Assembly: GCA_021325495.1 (NCBI GenBank)
Contig: JAJPGZ010000002.1
Location: forward strand, 496,001 to 560,000
Direction: 5' to 3'
DNA: 64,000 nucleotides
Origin: Spartobacteria bacterium
GTDB taxonomy: Bacteria; Verrucomicrobiota; Verrucomicrobiia; Chthoniobacterales; UBA10450
Positions within the stretch are counted from its first letter, which is position 1. Each line of letters starts with the position of its first letter. The translations under genes were made by a program, and so were the position numbers. Shown piece by piece: positions 36,501-45,119 of this stretch. Below the pieces are notes generated by a model. That model searched no databases. It had not been told where the DNA came from and saw nothing but the letters and a program-made list of their open reading frames with translations.

Positions 36501-36518
36501 TTGTCACCTAAATGTAAC
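36501..36518 (+). promoter_or_regulatory. possible Pho box upstream of pstS
   Basis: TTGTCAC (36501) and ATGTAAC (36512) are two 7-bp direct repeats with an 11-bp period, separated by CTAA. This is the layout of the PhoB site (CTGTCAT repeats with an AT-rich 4-bp spacer). It lies 70 bp before the pstS start. PhoB itself is not in the window, so the call is by pattern only. Confidence 0.5.
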
Positions 36519-36587
36519 GCTTTCGAGCTGGTCAAGCGTGATTCGTTGGGCGAACAGGAAACGACACAAACCAATCGGAATCTATTT

Positions 36588-37400
36588 ATGAAAACACGTT
36601 TCCTAATGTTGTTCGGCGCGTCCGCGCTAATGGCCACGAGTGTTTACGCGGACAAAATCGTAATCAAAGGCTCCGACACGCTCGGCGCGAAACTGGTGCC
36701 GCAGCTGGCCGAGGAATTTAAAGCAAAACATCCGGACGCGTCGTTCGATATCGCGGCCGAAGGTTCCGCCACCGGCATCGCCGCGATCATTGACGGCACC
36801 GCGAGCATCGGCATGTCGAGTCGGCCGGTGAAGCCGGAGGAACAAGCAACGGCGAAAGGTAAGGGAGTGACGTTTAAGGAAACGACCGTGGCTTGGGACG
36901 GCATCGCGGTGATTGTGAATGCAGGCAACTCGGTCAAGGGCCTAACGAGAAAGCAAATCGAGCAGATCTTTACCGGGGAAATTACCGATTGGAGCGCCGT
37001 CGGCGGAACGCCGGGCAAAATTTCCGTTTACACCCGCAACACCTCGTCGGGGACGTATGCGGAATTCAAGGAGTTGGCGATGAAGAAACGCGATTACGCG
37101 CCGGATTCGCAGAAAATGGCAGGCAACGAGCAAATCGCATCGGAGGTGGGAAAGAATCCGAATGGCGTCGGCTATGTCGGGCTGGCCTATACCAAAGCGG
37201 GCGGAATTAAAGTCGTGCCGGTCGATGGCGCGTCGCCATCGAAGGAGAGTGTCCTCGCAAAGAAATACCCCTACGCGCGGCCGACTTTTTATTACACGAA
37301 TGGCGAACCTGCCGGACAGGTGAAGGAGTTCATCGATTTCACCGTGAGCGACGCCGGACAAAAGATCGTCGAGCAGGTCGGGTTCGTGCCGATCCACTAG
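36588..37400 (+). CDS. pstS: phosphate ABC transporter substrate-binding protein, PstS-like
   Basis: 270 residues from ATG 36588 (MKTRFLMLFGASALMATSVYA signal peptide); the frame upstream is open but non-coding. IKGSDTLGAKLVPQLAEEF is the phosphate-binding family's first strand-helix. GSATGIAAIIDGTASIGMSSR and TRNTSSGTYAEF are the ligand-binding loops, and NPNGVGYVGLAY follows. It binds phosphate in the periplasm. No pstCAB follows: the next gene is a small basic protein, so the permease must be elsewhere. A Pho-box-like site is upstream. Confidence 0.9.
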   Translation: MKTRFLMLFGASALMATSVYADKIVIKGSDTLGAKLVPQLAEEFKAKHPDASFDIAAEGSATGIAAIIDGTASIGMSSRPVKPEEQATAKGKGVTFKETTVAWDGIAVIVNAGNSVKGLTRKQIEQIFTGEITDWSAVGGTPGKISVYTRNTSSGTYAEFKELAMKKRDYAPDSQKMAGNEQIASEVGKNPNGVGYVGLAYTKAGGIKVVPVDGASPSKESVLAKKYPYARPTFYYTNGEPAGQVKEFIDFTVSDAGQKIVEQVGFVPIH

Positions 37401-37487
37401 TTGTTCCGCGCAAGATCGACATGTTGAACGTGACAAGGTGAAATAGGGGGGTCTAGACTCGGGCGTTTTCGCGAACGCCTCACCCCT

Positions 37488-37814
37488 ATGAAAGTCAAAA
37501 GTCTGCTTAAGAAAATTCGGCGGTTGGAGCAAAGGATCGCAAGGGACACGAAAAAGCTGACGAAGTTGAAACGCAGACAGACGTCTGCGAAACGACCGGC
37601 AAAGAAGCGCAAAAGTAAATCGAAAAGCAAAAAAGCTTCGCCAACACCGACTGCGGCAAAAACAAAATCTACGCGCAAAAAAAAACGAACTCTCTCGCCC
37701 GAAGCGCGCGCGAAACTTTCCGCGCTCATGAATGCGCGTTGGGCCGCGAAACGAGCCGCCGCTTCTTCGTCCGAGCCCCCCCGCTCAAACCGGCTCGTAA
37801 GATCGACAAGTTAA
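37488..37814 (+). CDS. small lysine-rich basic protein, histone-H1-like
   Basis: 108 residues, very rich in Lys, Arg, Ser and Ala. A coiled-coil-prone start (LLKKIRRLEQRIARDTKKLT) precedes a low-complexity Lys/Ser middle and a conserved-looking end (LSPEARAKLSALMNARWAAK). That end resembles the short helical motif of small bacterial nucleic-acid-binding basic proteins. A DNA- or RNA-binding role is inferred from charge only. The frame uses the AAGATCGACA motif at its C-terminal end (NRLVRSTS). Confidence 0.65.
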   Translation: MKVKSLLKKIRRLEQRIARDTKKLTKLKRRQTSAKRPAKKRKSKSKSKKASPTPTAAKTKSTRKKKRTLSPEARAKLSALMNARWAAKRAAASSSEPPRSNRLVRSTS

Positions 37815-37831
37815 TTCGTTAGGTAAGCGTC

Positions 37832-37847
37832 CTCTGCGGCCGCAGAG
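37832..37847. repeat. 16-bp perfect palindrome CTCTGCGGCCGCAGAG
   Basis: A perfect 8+8 palindrome in the 158-bp gap between the basic protein and the cNMP-domain genes. No T-tract follows. It could be a protein-binding site or the stem of a weak terminator. Confidence 0.5.
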
Positions 37848-37972
37848 CTCTCGACATTCGCGTCCTGGTTCGGTTTCGCGTTCTGAGGATTCCGGCAAAG
37901 AAAAACAATTGATGACCAGCTCTTCGCAAAAGCCGGAGAGAGTAAAACGCGCGCCTTCGCGACCATCCATAT

Positions 37973-38461
37973 ATGAATGAAGCGAACGCGAGATGTGATG
38001 AGCGAACGCAGCTCGAGCAAAGGGTCGCCGCTCATCCTTTCCTGATCGGCCTGAGCAGGCATCACATTCGGCTTTTGGCGGACTGCGCACTGCTTACCGA
38101 TTTCTCCGCCGGCCAATCGATCTTCCGGGCCGGCGAAACCGCAAATCGATTTTACCTTATCGAGGCCGGGCATGTTGTTTTGGAATCGGGCGACGATTCG
38201 GCGAAGCCGATCAAGATCGACATCATCGGCCCAGGAGATTTATTGGGTTGGTCGTGGATATTCCCGCCGTACAAATGGCATTTCTCGGCCCGCGCGGTTG
38301 AGCCGACGAAAGCAATTTTTTTCTACGGCACAATCCTGCGCGAGTACTGCGACAAAGATCCCATTCTTGGATACGAGCTTTTCAAACGAATGAGCGAAGT
38401 AATGATAAAACGTTTGCAACGCGCGCGCGCTCAACTGATCGAATCGATGACGAAGGCCTGA
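37973..38461 (+). CDS. single cyclic-nucleotide-binding-domain protein (copy 1)
   Basis: 162 residues. One cNMP-type beta-barrel covers most of the chain: HPFLIGLSRHHIRLLADC, FSAGQSIFRAGETANRFYLIEAG, IIGPGDLLGWSWIFPPYKWH. It ends with a long helix (ELFKRMSEVMIKRLQRARAQL) and has no DNA-binding domain, unlike Crp/Fnr. The canonical RE motif for cyclic nucleotide phosphate is not evident; the loop reads GPGDLLGWSWIFPPY instead. It is one base ahead of a paralogue. Confidence 0.82.
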   Translation: MNEANARCDERTQLEQRVAAHPFLIGLSRHHIRLLADCALLTDFSAGQSIFRAGETANRFYLIEAGHVVLESGDDSAKPIKIDIIGPGDLLGWSWIFPPYKWHFSARAVEPTKAIFFYGTILREYCDKDPILGYELFKRMSEVMIKRLQRARAQLIESMTKA

Positions 38462-38462
38462 G

Positions 38463-38954
38463 ATGAGTGCGGGCAAAGCAAACATCGAACAAAGGCTGGG
38501 CGGGCACCCTTTTCTTAAAGGCGTGGACGCGCGGCATCTTAAAGTCCTGGCGCAATCGGCGATTCCGACGCAATTCGAAAAAGACCAGCTGATTTTCAAA
38601 GCCGGAGAACCGGCGAATGGTTTCTATTTGATTGAAAGCGGCAAAGTCGAGCTTCAAGGATCGGTCTTGGAACATGGCCCGATTGCGACCGACGTGGTTG
38701 GTCCCGGCGAACCGTTAGGCTGGTCATGGCTTTTCCCGCCGTATCTTTGGCATTTTGATGCGCGTGCGGTCGAGCCGACGAGCGCGGTTTGTTTATCTGG
38801 AATAGCGCTTCGTCAACACCGCGACGAAGACCCCGAGCTGAGTCATGAACTATTCAAGCGGACGTGCGCGGTCATGGCGCATCGTTTGCAATCAGCGCGA
38901 AGGAAACTCGTTTTCCAAGGCAAGTCTCAGTCTCAGCCGCGGCCTCAATCGTAA
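38463..38954 (+). CDS. single cyclic-nucleotide-binding-domain protein (copy 2)
   Basis: 163 residues and a clear tandem paralogue of the preceding gene: HPFLKGVDARHLKVLAQS, IFKAGEPANGFYLIESGKVEL, GPGEPLGWSWLFPPYLWHFDARAVEPT. It has the same C-terminal helix and no DNA-binding domain. The shared GxxLGWSWxFPPYxWHF block marks a specialised subfamily whose ligand I cannot name. It is convergent with the UspA gene. Confidence 0.82.
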   Translation: MSAGKANIEQRLGGHPFLKGVDARHLKVLAQSAIPTQFEKDQLIFKAGEPANGFYLIESGKVELQGSVLEHGPIATDVVGPGEPLGWSWLFPPYLWHFDARAVEPTSAVCLSGIALRQHRDEDPELSHELFKRTCAVMAHRLQSARRKLVFQGKSQSQPRPQS

Positions 38955-38965
38955 CCGCGGCGCGC

Positions 38966-39997
38966 TCAGCTTTCTTTACGCGGCGCGTCCGGACGAAGGT
39001 GCGTCGGCACGACCAGCACCGGGCAATGCGCGTGGCGCACGACATACTCCGCCGTGCTCCCGATCAAGACATGTTTAAATCCAGTCCAGCCGTGCGTTGA
39101 AGTGACGATGAGATCAGCGCCGTGCGTTCGCGCGCGTGAACAAATCTGTTCGCCGGCGTGTCCGGTCGCCAGCAATGGCTCGACCATGATGCCATCCGCT
39201 TCAGTCGCGCGCACAAGCTCGCGCATTTGCTTCTGCGCCGCTTTGTCAGCTTCCTGCACGCATAACGGATAATCGTAGCGCGCATATTCGTCGCTCGTGA
39301 CATGATATTGAAAGTAGATGGAGTGAACGAAAAGAAGGGATGCCTTGAATTTTTTTGCGAGCTCCTTCGCGTAGTCGATCCCTTTGTTTGAGCACGCCGA
39401 GAAATCCACCGGCACAAGAATTTTGCGAATCGTCTTTGCCCCTCGCAGCCGCGGTTTTCTTTGAACGCCGTTCGCGCTGTAGCGAGTCGCGCGTACGACC
39501 AGAACCGGGCATGGCGAATAACGAACGACGCGTTCGGTTGTGCTCCCGAGCGCGAAATGTTTCAAGCCGGTGTAGCCGTGCGTGGCGATGGCGATGAGGT
39601 CGATGTCGATCTTGCTCGCGAGCCGGCAAATTTCTTCAAAAGGGCGGCCGTGAAGTGCATGGGTATGTGCGCGCAACCCGTGACCGTATTCCGTAGCAAG
39701 ATTTCGCAGGTCCTTGCGCACGCGCGGCGCGACTTCCAACTGGGGAACGAGGATCGGCACATCCGCCAAGCCCGCTAATCGATATTCGATGGGCACGACG
39801 TGAGCGAGGTGCACCTCCGCCCCGAATGGTTTCACCAGCGTCAACGCGACCTCGAGCGCTTCATGTGAGGCGGGCGAAAAATCCACCGGCACGAGCACGT
39901 TGTGTATCTGCAATGGCTTCGGAACAACATTGTCGATCTTGACGCGTCGCGAAACGTTAGCAGCACGCGCTTTCGCTTTGAGAGTTCCCGTTTTCAT
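38966..39997 (-). CDS. tandem universal stress protein (two UspA domains)
   Basis: 343 residues from ATG 39997 (MKTGTLKAKARAAN); an in-frame ATG at 40057 is possible. Two UspA domains follow each other: residues about 32-175 (NVLVPVDFSPASHEALEVA, then ATHGYTGLKHFALGSTTERVV) and about 190-335 (KILVPVDFSACSNKGIDYA, then STHGWTGFKHVLIGSTAEYVV). Each carries the GxxG(9x)GS/T nucleotide-binding pattern. Likely cytoplasmic ATP-binding stress proteins. A single-domain relative lies at 56754-57251. Confidence 0.92.
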   Translation of the reverse strand: MKTGTLKAKARAANVSRRVKIDNVVPKPLQIHNVLVPVDFSPASHEALEVALTLVKPFGAEVHLAHVVPIEYRLAGLADVPILVPQLEVAPRVRKDLRNLATEYGHGLRAHTHALHGRPFEEICRLASKIDIDLIAIATHGYTGLKHFALGSTTERVVRYSPCPVLVVRATRYSANGVQRKPRLRGAKTIRKILVPVDFSACSNKGIDYAKELAKKFKASLLFVHSIYFQYHVTSDEYARYDYPLCVQEADKAAQKQMRELVRATEADGIMVEPLLATGHAGEQICSRARTHGADLIVTSTHGWTGFKHVLIGSTAEYVVRHAHCPVLVVPTHLRPDAPRKES

Positions 39998-40179
39998 ACT
40001 TTGAACATCTCGGATTCGTCGCGCATCGCTTCGCGTCATTTGCCAAACACCAGTCATTTCTTGCCTCCACCGGCTGAGATTTCACATGAAGATGTCGATC
40101 TTGCCGGCGCAAAAAACGGCTAGGGAATAACAATGGCCGCCGAGTGCCGCAGCCGCGCCGCGCAGAAAATGTCGCAGCC

Positions 40180-41328
40180 ATGAAACTTCAGCGACGCGAC
40201 CACATCTTCACCATCGGCATCGAAGAAGAATTTCAAATCATCGATCCGGTCACGCGCGGACTGCGCTCGCACATCCAGCAGATCCTGGCCGATGGCAAAG
40301 TGATCCTAAAAGAGCACGTCAAACCCGAGCTGCATCAATCGATGGTCGAGCTCGGTACTGAAATTTGCAGCGACACGCGCTGCGCCCGCGAACAAGTTGT
40401 CGATCTTCGCAGCGAGCTGGCGGCAATCGCGGCGCAGAGCGGTTTGAAAATTGCATCGGCCGGCACCCATCCGTTTTCGCATTGGATGGATCAGGAAATC
40501 ACCGCCGATGAGCGCTACGTCACGATCGCGAACGACATGCAGCAAATCGCACGAGCGAATCTCATTTTCGGATTGCACGTCCACATCGGCATTCCCGATC
40601 GCGCCGAAGGCATCGATGTCATGAACCAGGCGCGTTATTTTCTGCCGCATCTTAACGCGCTCTCGGTCAATTCGCCGTTTTGGTTAGGCGAGGACACGGG
40701 ACTGAAAGCCTACCGGCAAATGATCTTCGAGCGTTTCCCGCGGACCGGAATTCCAGACGCGTTCGAAAGCTTGTCCGAATACGAAGACTATCTGAAGCTG
40801 CTCGTCTCGACCGGTTGCATCGACAATGCGAAAAAGATTTGGTGGGACATTCGGCTGCATCCGTTTTTTAACACGATTGAGTTTCGCATTTGCGACGCGC
40901 AATCGCGCGTCGATGACACCATCGCACTGGCTGCGCTGATGCAGGCGATCGTGGTGAAGCTACACCGATTGCGCGAACAAAACGTGACCTTCCGCAGTTA
41001 TCCGCGCCGCTTGATCGACGAAAATCGATGGCGCGCGGCGCGCTACGGCCTCGATGGGAAGCTGATCGATTTCGGTCGTAACTGCGAAACGAACGAACGC
41101 GAGTTGCTGCACGAGATGCTCGATTTTATCGGCGATGAGCTGATCGAGCTCGGAAGCGCATGCGAGCTTGCTCACATCGAGAAGATCATTGCCGATGGCG
41201 CGGGCGCGGATCGACAACTACGCGCGTTCGATCGCAGCGGCGGCGATCTCAAAGCGGTGGTCGATCACATTGTCGAAGAAACCTACCAGGGCCTACGCGC
41301 GCGCAAGGATGCTGCGGTGGCGGCGTGA
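40180..41328 (+). CDS. carboxylate-amine ligase, glutamate-cysteine ligase 2 (YbdK) family
   Basis: 382 residues from ATG 40180 (MKLQRRDHIFTIGIEEEFQI). The EEEFQIID loop and VELGTEICSDT, GTHPF, GLHVHIGIP, RLHPFFNTIEFRICD and SYPRRLIDENRWRAARYGLDG are family signatures around the ATP/Mg site. The weak glutamate-cysteine ligase activity described for the family is not proven physiological, so the true substrate is unknown. Its 3' end overlaps the converging SCO gene by 36 bp. Confidence 0.93.
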   Translation: MKLQRRDHIFTIGIEEEFQIIDPVTRGLRSHIQQILADGKVILKEHVKPELHQSMVELGTEICSDTRCAREQVVDLRSELAAIAAQSGLKIASAGTHPFSHWMDQEITADERYVTIANDMQQIARANLIFGLHVHIGIPDRAEGIDVMNQARYFLPHLNALSVNSPFWLGEDTGLKAYRQMIFERFPRTGIPDAFESLSEYEDYLKLLVSTGCIDNAKKIWWDIRLHPFFNTIEFRICDAQSRVDDTIALAALMQAIVVKLHRLREQNVTFRSYPRRLIDENRWRAARYGLDGKLIDFGRNCETNERELLHEMLDFIGDELIELGSACELAHIEKIIADGAGADRQLRAFDRSGGDLKAVVDHIVEETYQGLRARKDAAVAA

Positions 41329-41961
41329 CTGGCGCGCGTAGTAAACGAGCAAAACGCACAGGAGGGACGCGGCGAAAAGCAGCAGCGCATAGAGCACATC
41401 GGAATGACGGCCTATCCAGTCGCCGCGGCCATTCGCAATTTGCAATGCAAGATCGACATCTCCATTTGCGTAGTCAGTGCCGTAAATCCATTTCGCGATG
41501 CGCAGGTTTGAATCGAGGAACACGACGACATTCGGATGCGTGAATTCGCTTCCCGCCTTGCCGACCTGAACGCCTAACGAATCGAGCAACGCATCAATAC
41601 TCGTCTGCGACGCCGTGCCCACGGACCACGCGAGCGGAATGTTTTCCCGCTCGCGACACTTCGCCAGCGTCGCCGGCCCGTCGGTGGCGTCGAATGAAAA
41701 AAGCAGGACCCGGAATTGGCGCGGATCGCCTAACGAATCGGCCAGGGCCTCCTTTAAACGATCGACATTTTGCACACACGCACCGCGGCATCGCGTATAG
41801 ATCGGCAGGAGGATCAGCGGGTAACCGGAAAACTCCGACAAGGCGCGCGTGCGAGCGTTCTCATCGATCCAATCGATTGAAGCAACGGCGCGTCCGCGTT
41901 GCGGTGCAAGATCGACAACTGCATTCGCGGCGAGCGCGAACACGATAAGCAAACGCGTCAC
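41293..41961 (-). CDS. SCO1/SenC-family copper chaperone for the oxidase
   Basis: 222 residues. A signal or anchor segment (MTRLLIVFALAANAVVD) precedes a thioredoxin fold with the copper-binding CxxxC in YTRCRGACVQN (about 56) and the His ligand in SEFTHPNVVVFLD. A C-terminal membrane helix with a basic end follows (LYALLLFAASLLCVLLVYYA). SCO proteins deliver copper to the CuA site of subunit II. It ends the oxidase operon and overlaps coxA by 4 bp. Confidence 0.9.
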   Translation of the reverse strand: MTRLLIVFALAANAVVDLAPQRGRAVASIDWIDENARTRALSEFSGYPLILLPIYTRCRGACVQNVDRLKEALADSLGDPRQFRVLLFSFDATDGPATLAKCRERENIPLAWSVGTASQTSIDALLDSLGVQVGKAGSEFTHPNVVVFLDSNLRIAKWIYGTDYANGDVDLALQIANGRGDWIGRHSDVLYALLLFAASLLCVLLVYYARQSRRHRSILARA

Positions 41962-43664
41962 GGTTTTGCGGCGCTGATCGGCAATGGACTATCGGGCGTG
42001 TAAGGCGGCGCGCCCGGGAAATTGCTGCGCAACGTTTGCGCAATCGGCGGCGCGTAGGCGATGACGAGCAAGAGCACAGCGCCCGCAAGCCACGGCGTGA
42101 AACTTTGCACCGCGCGAACGTTCTCATCGTGAAACGGCTCCGACACGATCAGCTCGAGCGCGCCCGCTCTTGCCGATCTTGCAAACAATGTGGCAAAGAA
42201 AACGACGAAGAAAATCAACGCCGCCAGCGTCATGATTGTTCCGCCAATGCTGCCGAGCATTTTCGCGGCCTGCCAATCGGCGTGATACAAGGGCGATTCC
42301 GGATTGGTGTAGGTCAGCCCCATGTTCGTGCGTCGCGGTTCGCCGCCCGCGCCGCCGATGAACAGGCCGGTCGAGAAAATCATGATGCCGAGCGTCCAGA
42401 TGTAGGGCACCCAAACATTCCAACCCGGGAATTTGATTTCTTTGCCGGTGAGTTTCACGACGAGGAACAAACTCATCGCGATGTAGGAAAGGAAAATTGG
42501 TCCGGCGACGGTTTGATGAAAATGCGCCGGCAACCAGGAAGTGTTGTGCACGACAACGTCGAGATTGTAGGAGGCGTTAATGATTCCGGTGACACCGCCG
42601 AAGATAAAAATGACGAGGCCGCAAAAGAAGTAGCCGAAGAGCCAGCGTTCCTTGTCGATGTACGGAAGCTTTTTCCACCAGCCTAACAATCCGCGCCCGC
42701 CGTTTTGCCGCGCGCCGTGCTCCATCGAGGCCGCGAGCGCGAACGCGGTGGCGAAGCTCGGCACCGCCACCAGCATCGTGAAAAATGCGTGCACGAATTT
42801 CCACGTGCTGCTGATTCCCGGTTCGGTGAACTGATGATGAATTCCAACCGGCGCGGAATAAAGCACGAGCCACATGAAAGTAAGACGGCCGGCGAAATCA
42901 GAGAACAATTTCCCGCCCGCCAACTTCGGCAGCATCGTGTAATACATCACGTAGCTCGGCAGCAGCCAGAAATAGACAAGTGGATGACCGAAGAACCAGA
43001 AAAGCATGCGCGCGAGCGGCACGTTCACGGTCGCAACCCAGCCTAACGACCACGGCAGGAGCAGGAAAATAATCTCGATCGCAACCGGGATGGTCGCGAT
43101 CAACCAAACGACGAAGGCCGCGAAAATACCGACGACGGCGAGCGGAACTTTTTCGCCGCGATGTTCGCGCTTCCACCCGGAATATGCCGGCATCCAGTTG
43201 AAGAACGCAATCCATGACCCGACCACGACGAGTGTGAGCCCGACATAAAACGCCGGATGTGCGCGCAGTGGCGGATAGAACGTGTAAAGCACGCTCGATG
43301 TTCCGGACAAAATTGCGGCAGCCGCCAGCAATGTTCCGACGATCATCAAGGCGAACGAGAGCCACGCGACTTTCATGTTGAGCGGACGCTCGAGATAAAA
43401 ACGAATCACCGCGTAGCCGAACGCGACCGCGAAAAATGTGGTGAAGACGATGGCGTTGATGACGCCGTGCAGCGTCAGGCCTTGATAATATTCCAGCCCG
43501 AGGACTTTTCGGGTGTGAATCATGCCGGAGCGGTAAAGCACCTGCATCATCCCGTGATAAATCCCGAGAACCAGGAGCACGACCGGGAAGATGAGCTCGA
43601 TCAGGATCATTCGTTTCAATCCCGGTTCGATGTCGATCTTGCGTTCGTTAGGCAATTCTATCAT
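41958..43664 (-). CDS. cytochrome c oxidase subunit I, ba3-type (B family)
   Basis: 568 residues with about 13 membrane helices. Heme ligands are visible in GLTLHGVINAIV and WLPAHFHQTVAG. The CuB site is GHPLVYFWLLPSY (His and the cross-linked Tyr) and GIHHQFTEPG. The HPxVY spacing and YYTMLPKLAGGKLFSD mark a B-type enzyme like Thermus ba3 rather than an A-type aa3. It reduces O2 to water. It overlaps coxB and SCO by 4 bp each. B-type oxidases pump through the K channel only and often have high O2 affinity, which is family knowledge. Confidence 0.95.
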   Translation of the reverse strand: MIELPNERKIDIEPGLKRMILIELIFPVVLLVLGIYHGMMQVLYRSGMIHTRKVLGLEYYQGLTLHGVINAIVFTTFFAVAFGYAVIRFYLERPLNMKVAWLSFALMIVGTLLAAAAILSGTSSVLYTFYPPLRAHPAFYVGLTLVVVGSWIAFFNWMPAYSGWKREHRGEKVPLAVVGIFAAFVVWLIATIPVAIEIIFLLLPWSLGWVATVNVPLARMLFWFFGHPLVYFWLLPSYVMYYTMLPKLAGGKLFSDFAGRLTFMWLVLYSAPVGIHHQFTEPGISSTWKFVHAFFTMLVAVPSFATAFALAASMEHGARQNGGRGLLGWWKKLPYIDKERWLFGYFFCGLVIFIFGGVTGIINASYNLDVVVHNTSWLPAHFHQTVAGPIFLSYIAMSLFLVVKLTGKEIKFPGWNVWVPYIWTLGIMIFSTGLFIGGAGGEPRRTNMGLTYTNPESPLYHADWQAAKMLGSIGGTIMTLAALIFFVVFFATLFARSARAGALELIVSEPFHDENVRAVQSFTPWLAGAVLLLVIAYAPPIAQTLRSNFPGAPPYTPDSPLPISAAKP

Positions 43665-44431
43665 TTCAGATTTTCGAGATACTCGACGATCGCGTTCACT
43701 TCCTGCTCGGTCAGCTCCGGCTTCGGCATCAGGTCGTCAAAACCGTCAGTGATTTTTGCGCTCGGATTGACGATTGATTCCCGGAGGTAAACATCGTCGG
43801 CCACGACGGTCGATCCGTTCGTCAGCTTTGTTTTTCGTCCGTAAATTCCCTTTAACGTCGGCCCGATTCCTTCCGAGCCATCAATCGAGTGACACGTCAG
43901 GCAATCTTTCGCCTCGAGCAGTTTGTAAGTCGGATCGCTCGGTTGCGTTTGCACAGGCGCGGATTGTTTCGCCTGAAAAGTGGCAAGATCGACAACGCGC
44001 AAATTCGCGGCCATGCGATCGTGGCCGGTGCCGCAATATTCGTGGCAAAGCAGTTGATGAACGCCGGGCTTGTCGAATTTGACGCGCGCATAATTCACCA
44101 CGCCCGGCACCGCCATGAGATTGAGATCGGTGCCTAACAAAATCAGCCCGTGCGTGACGTCGCGCGTGCTCACGTAAATATCGATTGTCGATCCAACCGG
44201 CACCGTGACTTCTTCCGGATCGAACTCCCACATGCGCGCGACGTAGTGCAATTCATAGTGCGTCGGCGAATGCGTGATCAGCTCGCCTTTCTGAAACGGT
44301 TTGATGTCCGTTAGGCAAGTCGGCAGGCCGACGTGAAACATGTTAACCGCGAGCGCGGCCAATCCGAAAAGCGTTAACACGAACGCGACCGCAATAATAA
44401 TGAGCCGCCGTTCGAGTCGGAGCGCGTCCAC
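43661..44431 (-). CDS. cytochrome c oxidase subunit II with fused cytochrome c domain
   Basis: 256 residues from a GTG at 44431. One N-terminal membrane helix (about 8-30) is followed by a cupredoxin domain with the CuA loop CHEYCGTGHDRM and an upstream His in RDVTHGLILL. A class I cytochrome c domain then has CLTCHSID and a likely Met ligand in DDLMPKPEL. Typical ba3 subunit II proteins lack the heme domain; caa3-like ones have it. Here it is joined to a ba3-type subunit I. Confidence 0.94.
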   Translation of the reverse strand: MDALRLERRLIIIAVAFVLTLFGLAALAVNMFHVGLPTCLTDIKPFQKGELITHSPTHYELHYVARMWEFDPEEVTVPVGSTIDIYVSTRDVTHGLILLGTDLNLMAVPGVVNYARVKFDKPGVHQLLCHEYCGTGHDRMAANLRVVDLATFQAKQSAPVQTQPSDPTYKLLEAKDCLTCHSIDGSEGIGPTLKGIYGRKTKLTNGSTVVADDVYLRESIVNPSAKITDGFDDLMPKPELTEQEVNAIVEYLENLK

Positions 44432-44435
44432 GATG

Positions 44436-44567
44436 TCAACTCCGCGCGATCATGATCCAGTAGATCAGGAGCCAAAGCAGCGCGTAGAAAATTAGCAGCA
44501 GGACAAAGAAGAAAATGGCGCCGCTCGGGAAAAACGATTTGCCGCCGGTCTCGTTCGGCTCGTTCAC
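44436..44567 (-). CDS. small oxidase subunit, single membrane helix (IIa-like)
   Basis: 43 residues from a GTG at 44567: a polar start with NEPNETGGKSFFPSG, then one hydrophobic helix of about 23 residues (IFFFVLLLIFYALLWLLIYW) and a short basic end. It stops four bases before coxB. Size, topology and place match the single-helix accessory subunit of ba3-type oxidases. Sequence similarity cannot be judged at this length. Confidence 0.7.
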   Translation of the reverse strand: MNEPNETGGKSFFPSGAIFFFVLLLIFYALLWLLIYWIMIARS

Positions 44568-44600
44568 GTTGCCATCTTAAACTTCGTTAGATCGACATCG

Positions 44601-44942
44601 TCAATCATCATCGCTGCGCGTTGCCACCACTTGAAAACCATCGTGTTGCCATGCGCGTATGCCACCGGTGACGACGATGAGATTATTCAAGCCCTGCCGT
44701 TCCAATTCAGATGCGCTGGCATGCGCAGACGCGCCCGTTTCGGAAACGAGATAGAGCGGCTCGGTCGGCAAAAGCTGGCGCGAGCAAACCAGCGTTTCGA
44801 TCGACAATGCGCATGGTGGCAGCCAGCGCGCTCCATCAATGTGCCCCTTTTCGAATTTGCGGCGCGGCCTTATATCGACAATCTCAATTGGCTGGTCGGC
44901 ATCGAGCAGGTTTTCGAGTTCGGCTGGCTGAATTGCTTTCAT
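44601..44942 (-). CDS. rhodanese-like domain protein without the catalytic cysteine
   Basis: 113 residues. The fold is clear: IQPAELENLLDADQPIEIVDIRP, FEKGHIDGARWLPP, YLVSETGASAHASASELERQG and LIVVTGGIRAWQHDGF. The active loop, normally CxxGxR(S/T), reads SETGASA, so the persulfide cysteine is replaced by serine. It is therefore unlikely to transfer sulfur and may be a binding or regulatory domain. It sits just upstream of the oxidase operon. Confidence 0.88.
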   Translation of the reverse strand: MKAIQPAELENLLDADQPIEIVDIRPRRKFEKGHIDGARWLPPCALSIETLVCSRQLLPTEPLYLVSETGASAHASASELERQGLNNLIVVTGGIRAWQHDGFQVVATRSDDD

Positions 44943-45119
44943 AGTTTGCCTTCGCCATCATGGTAGTGGCGTCGCCATTCTCGTGTTAACCGGGAATTGG
45001 CTTTCACTGCGCAAATCTTGTTCATCGGAGTCGACAGATTTTCGTGCGCATTTCTTCGGATGCCGAGTTTCCTGCTTGTCCGTTTCTCTTTTTCTAAGAC
45101 GATTGGCCAGAACCACGGA

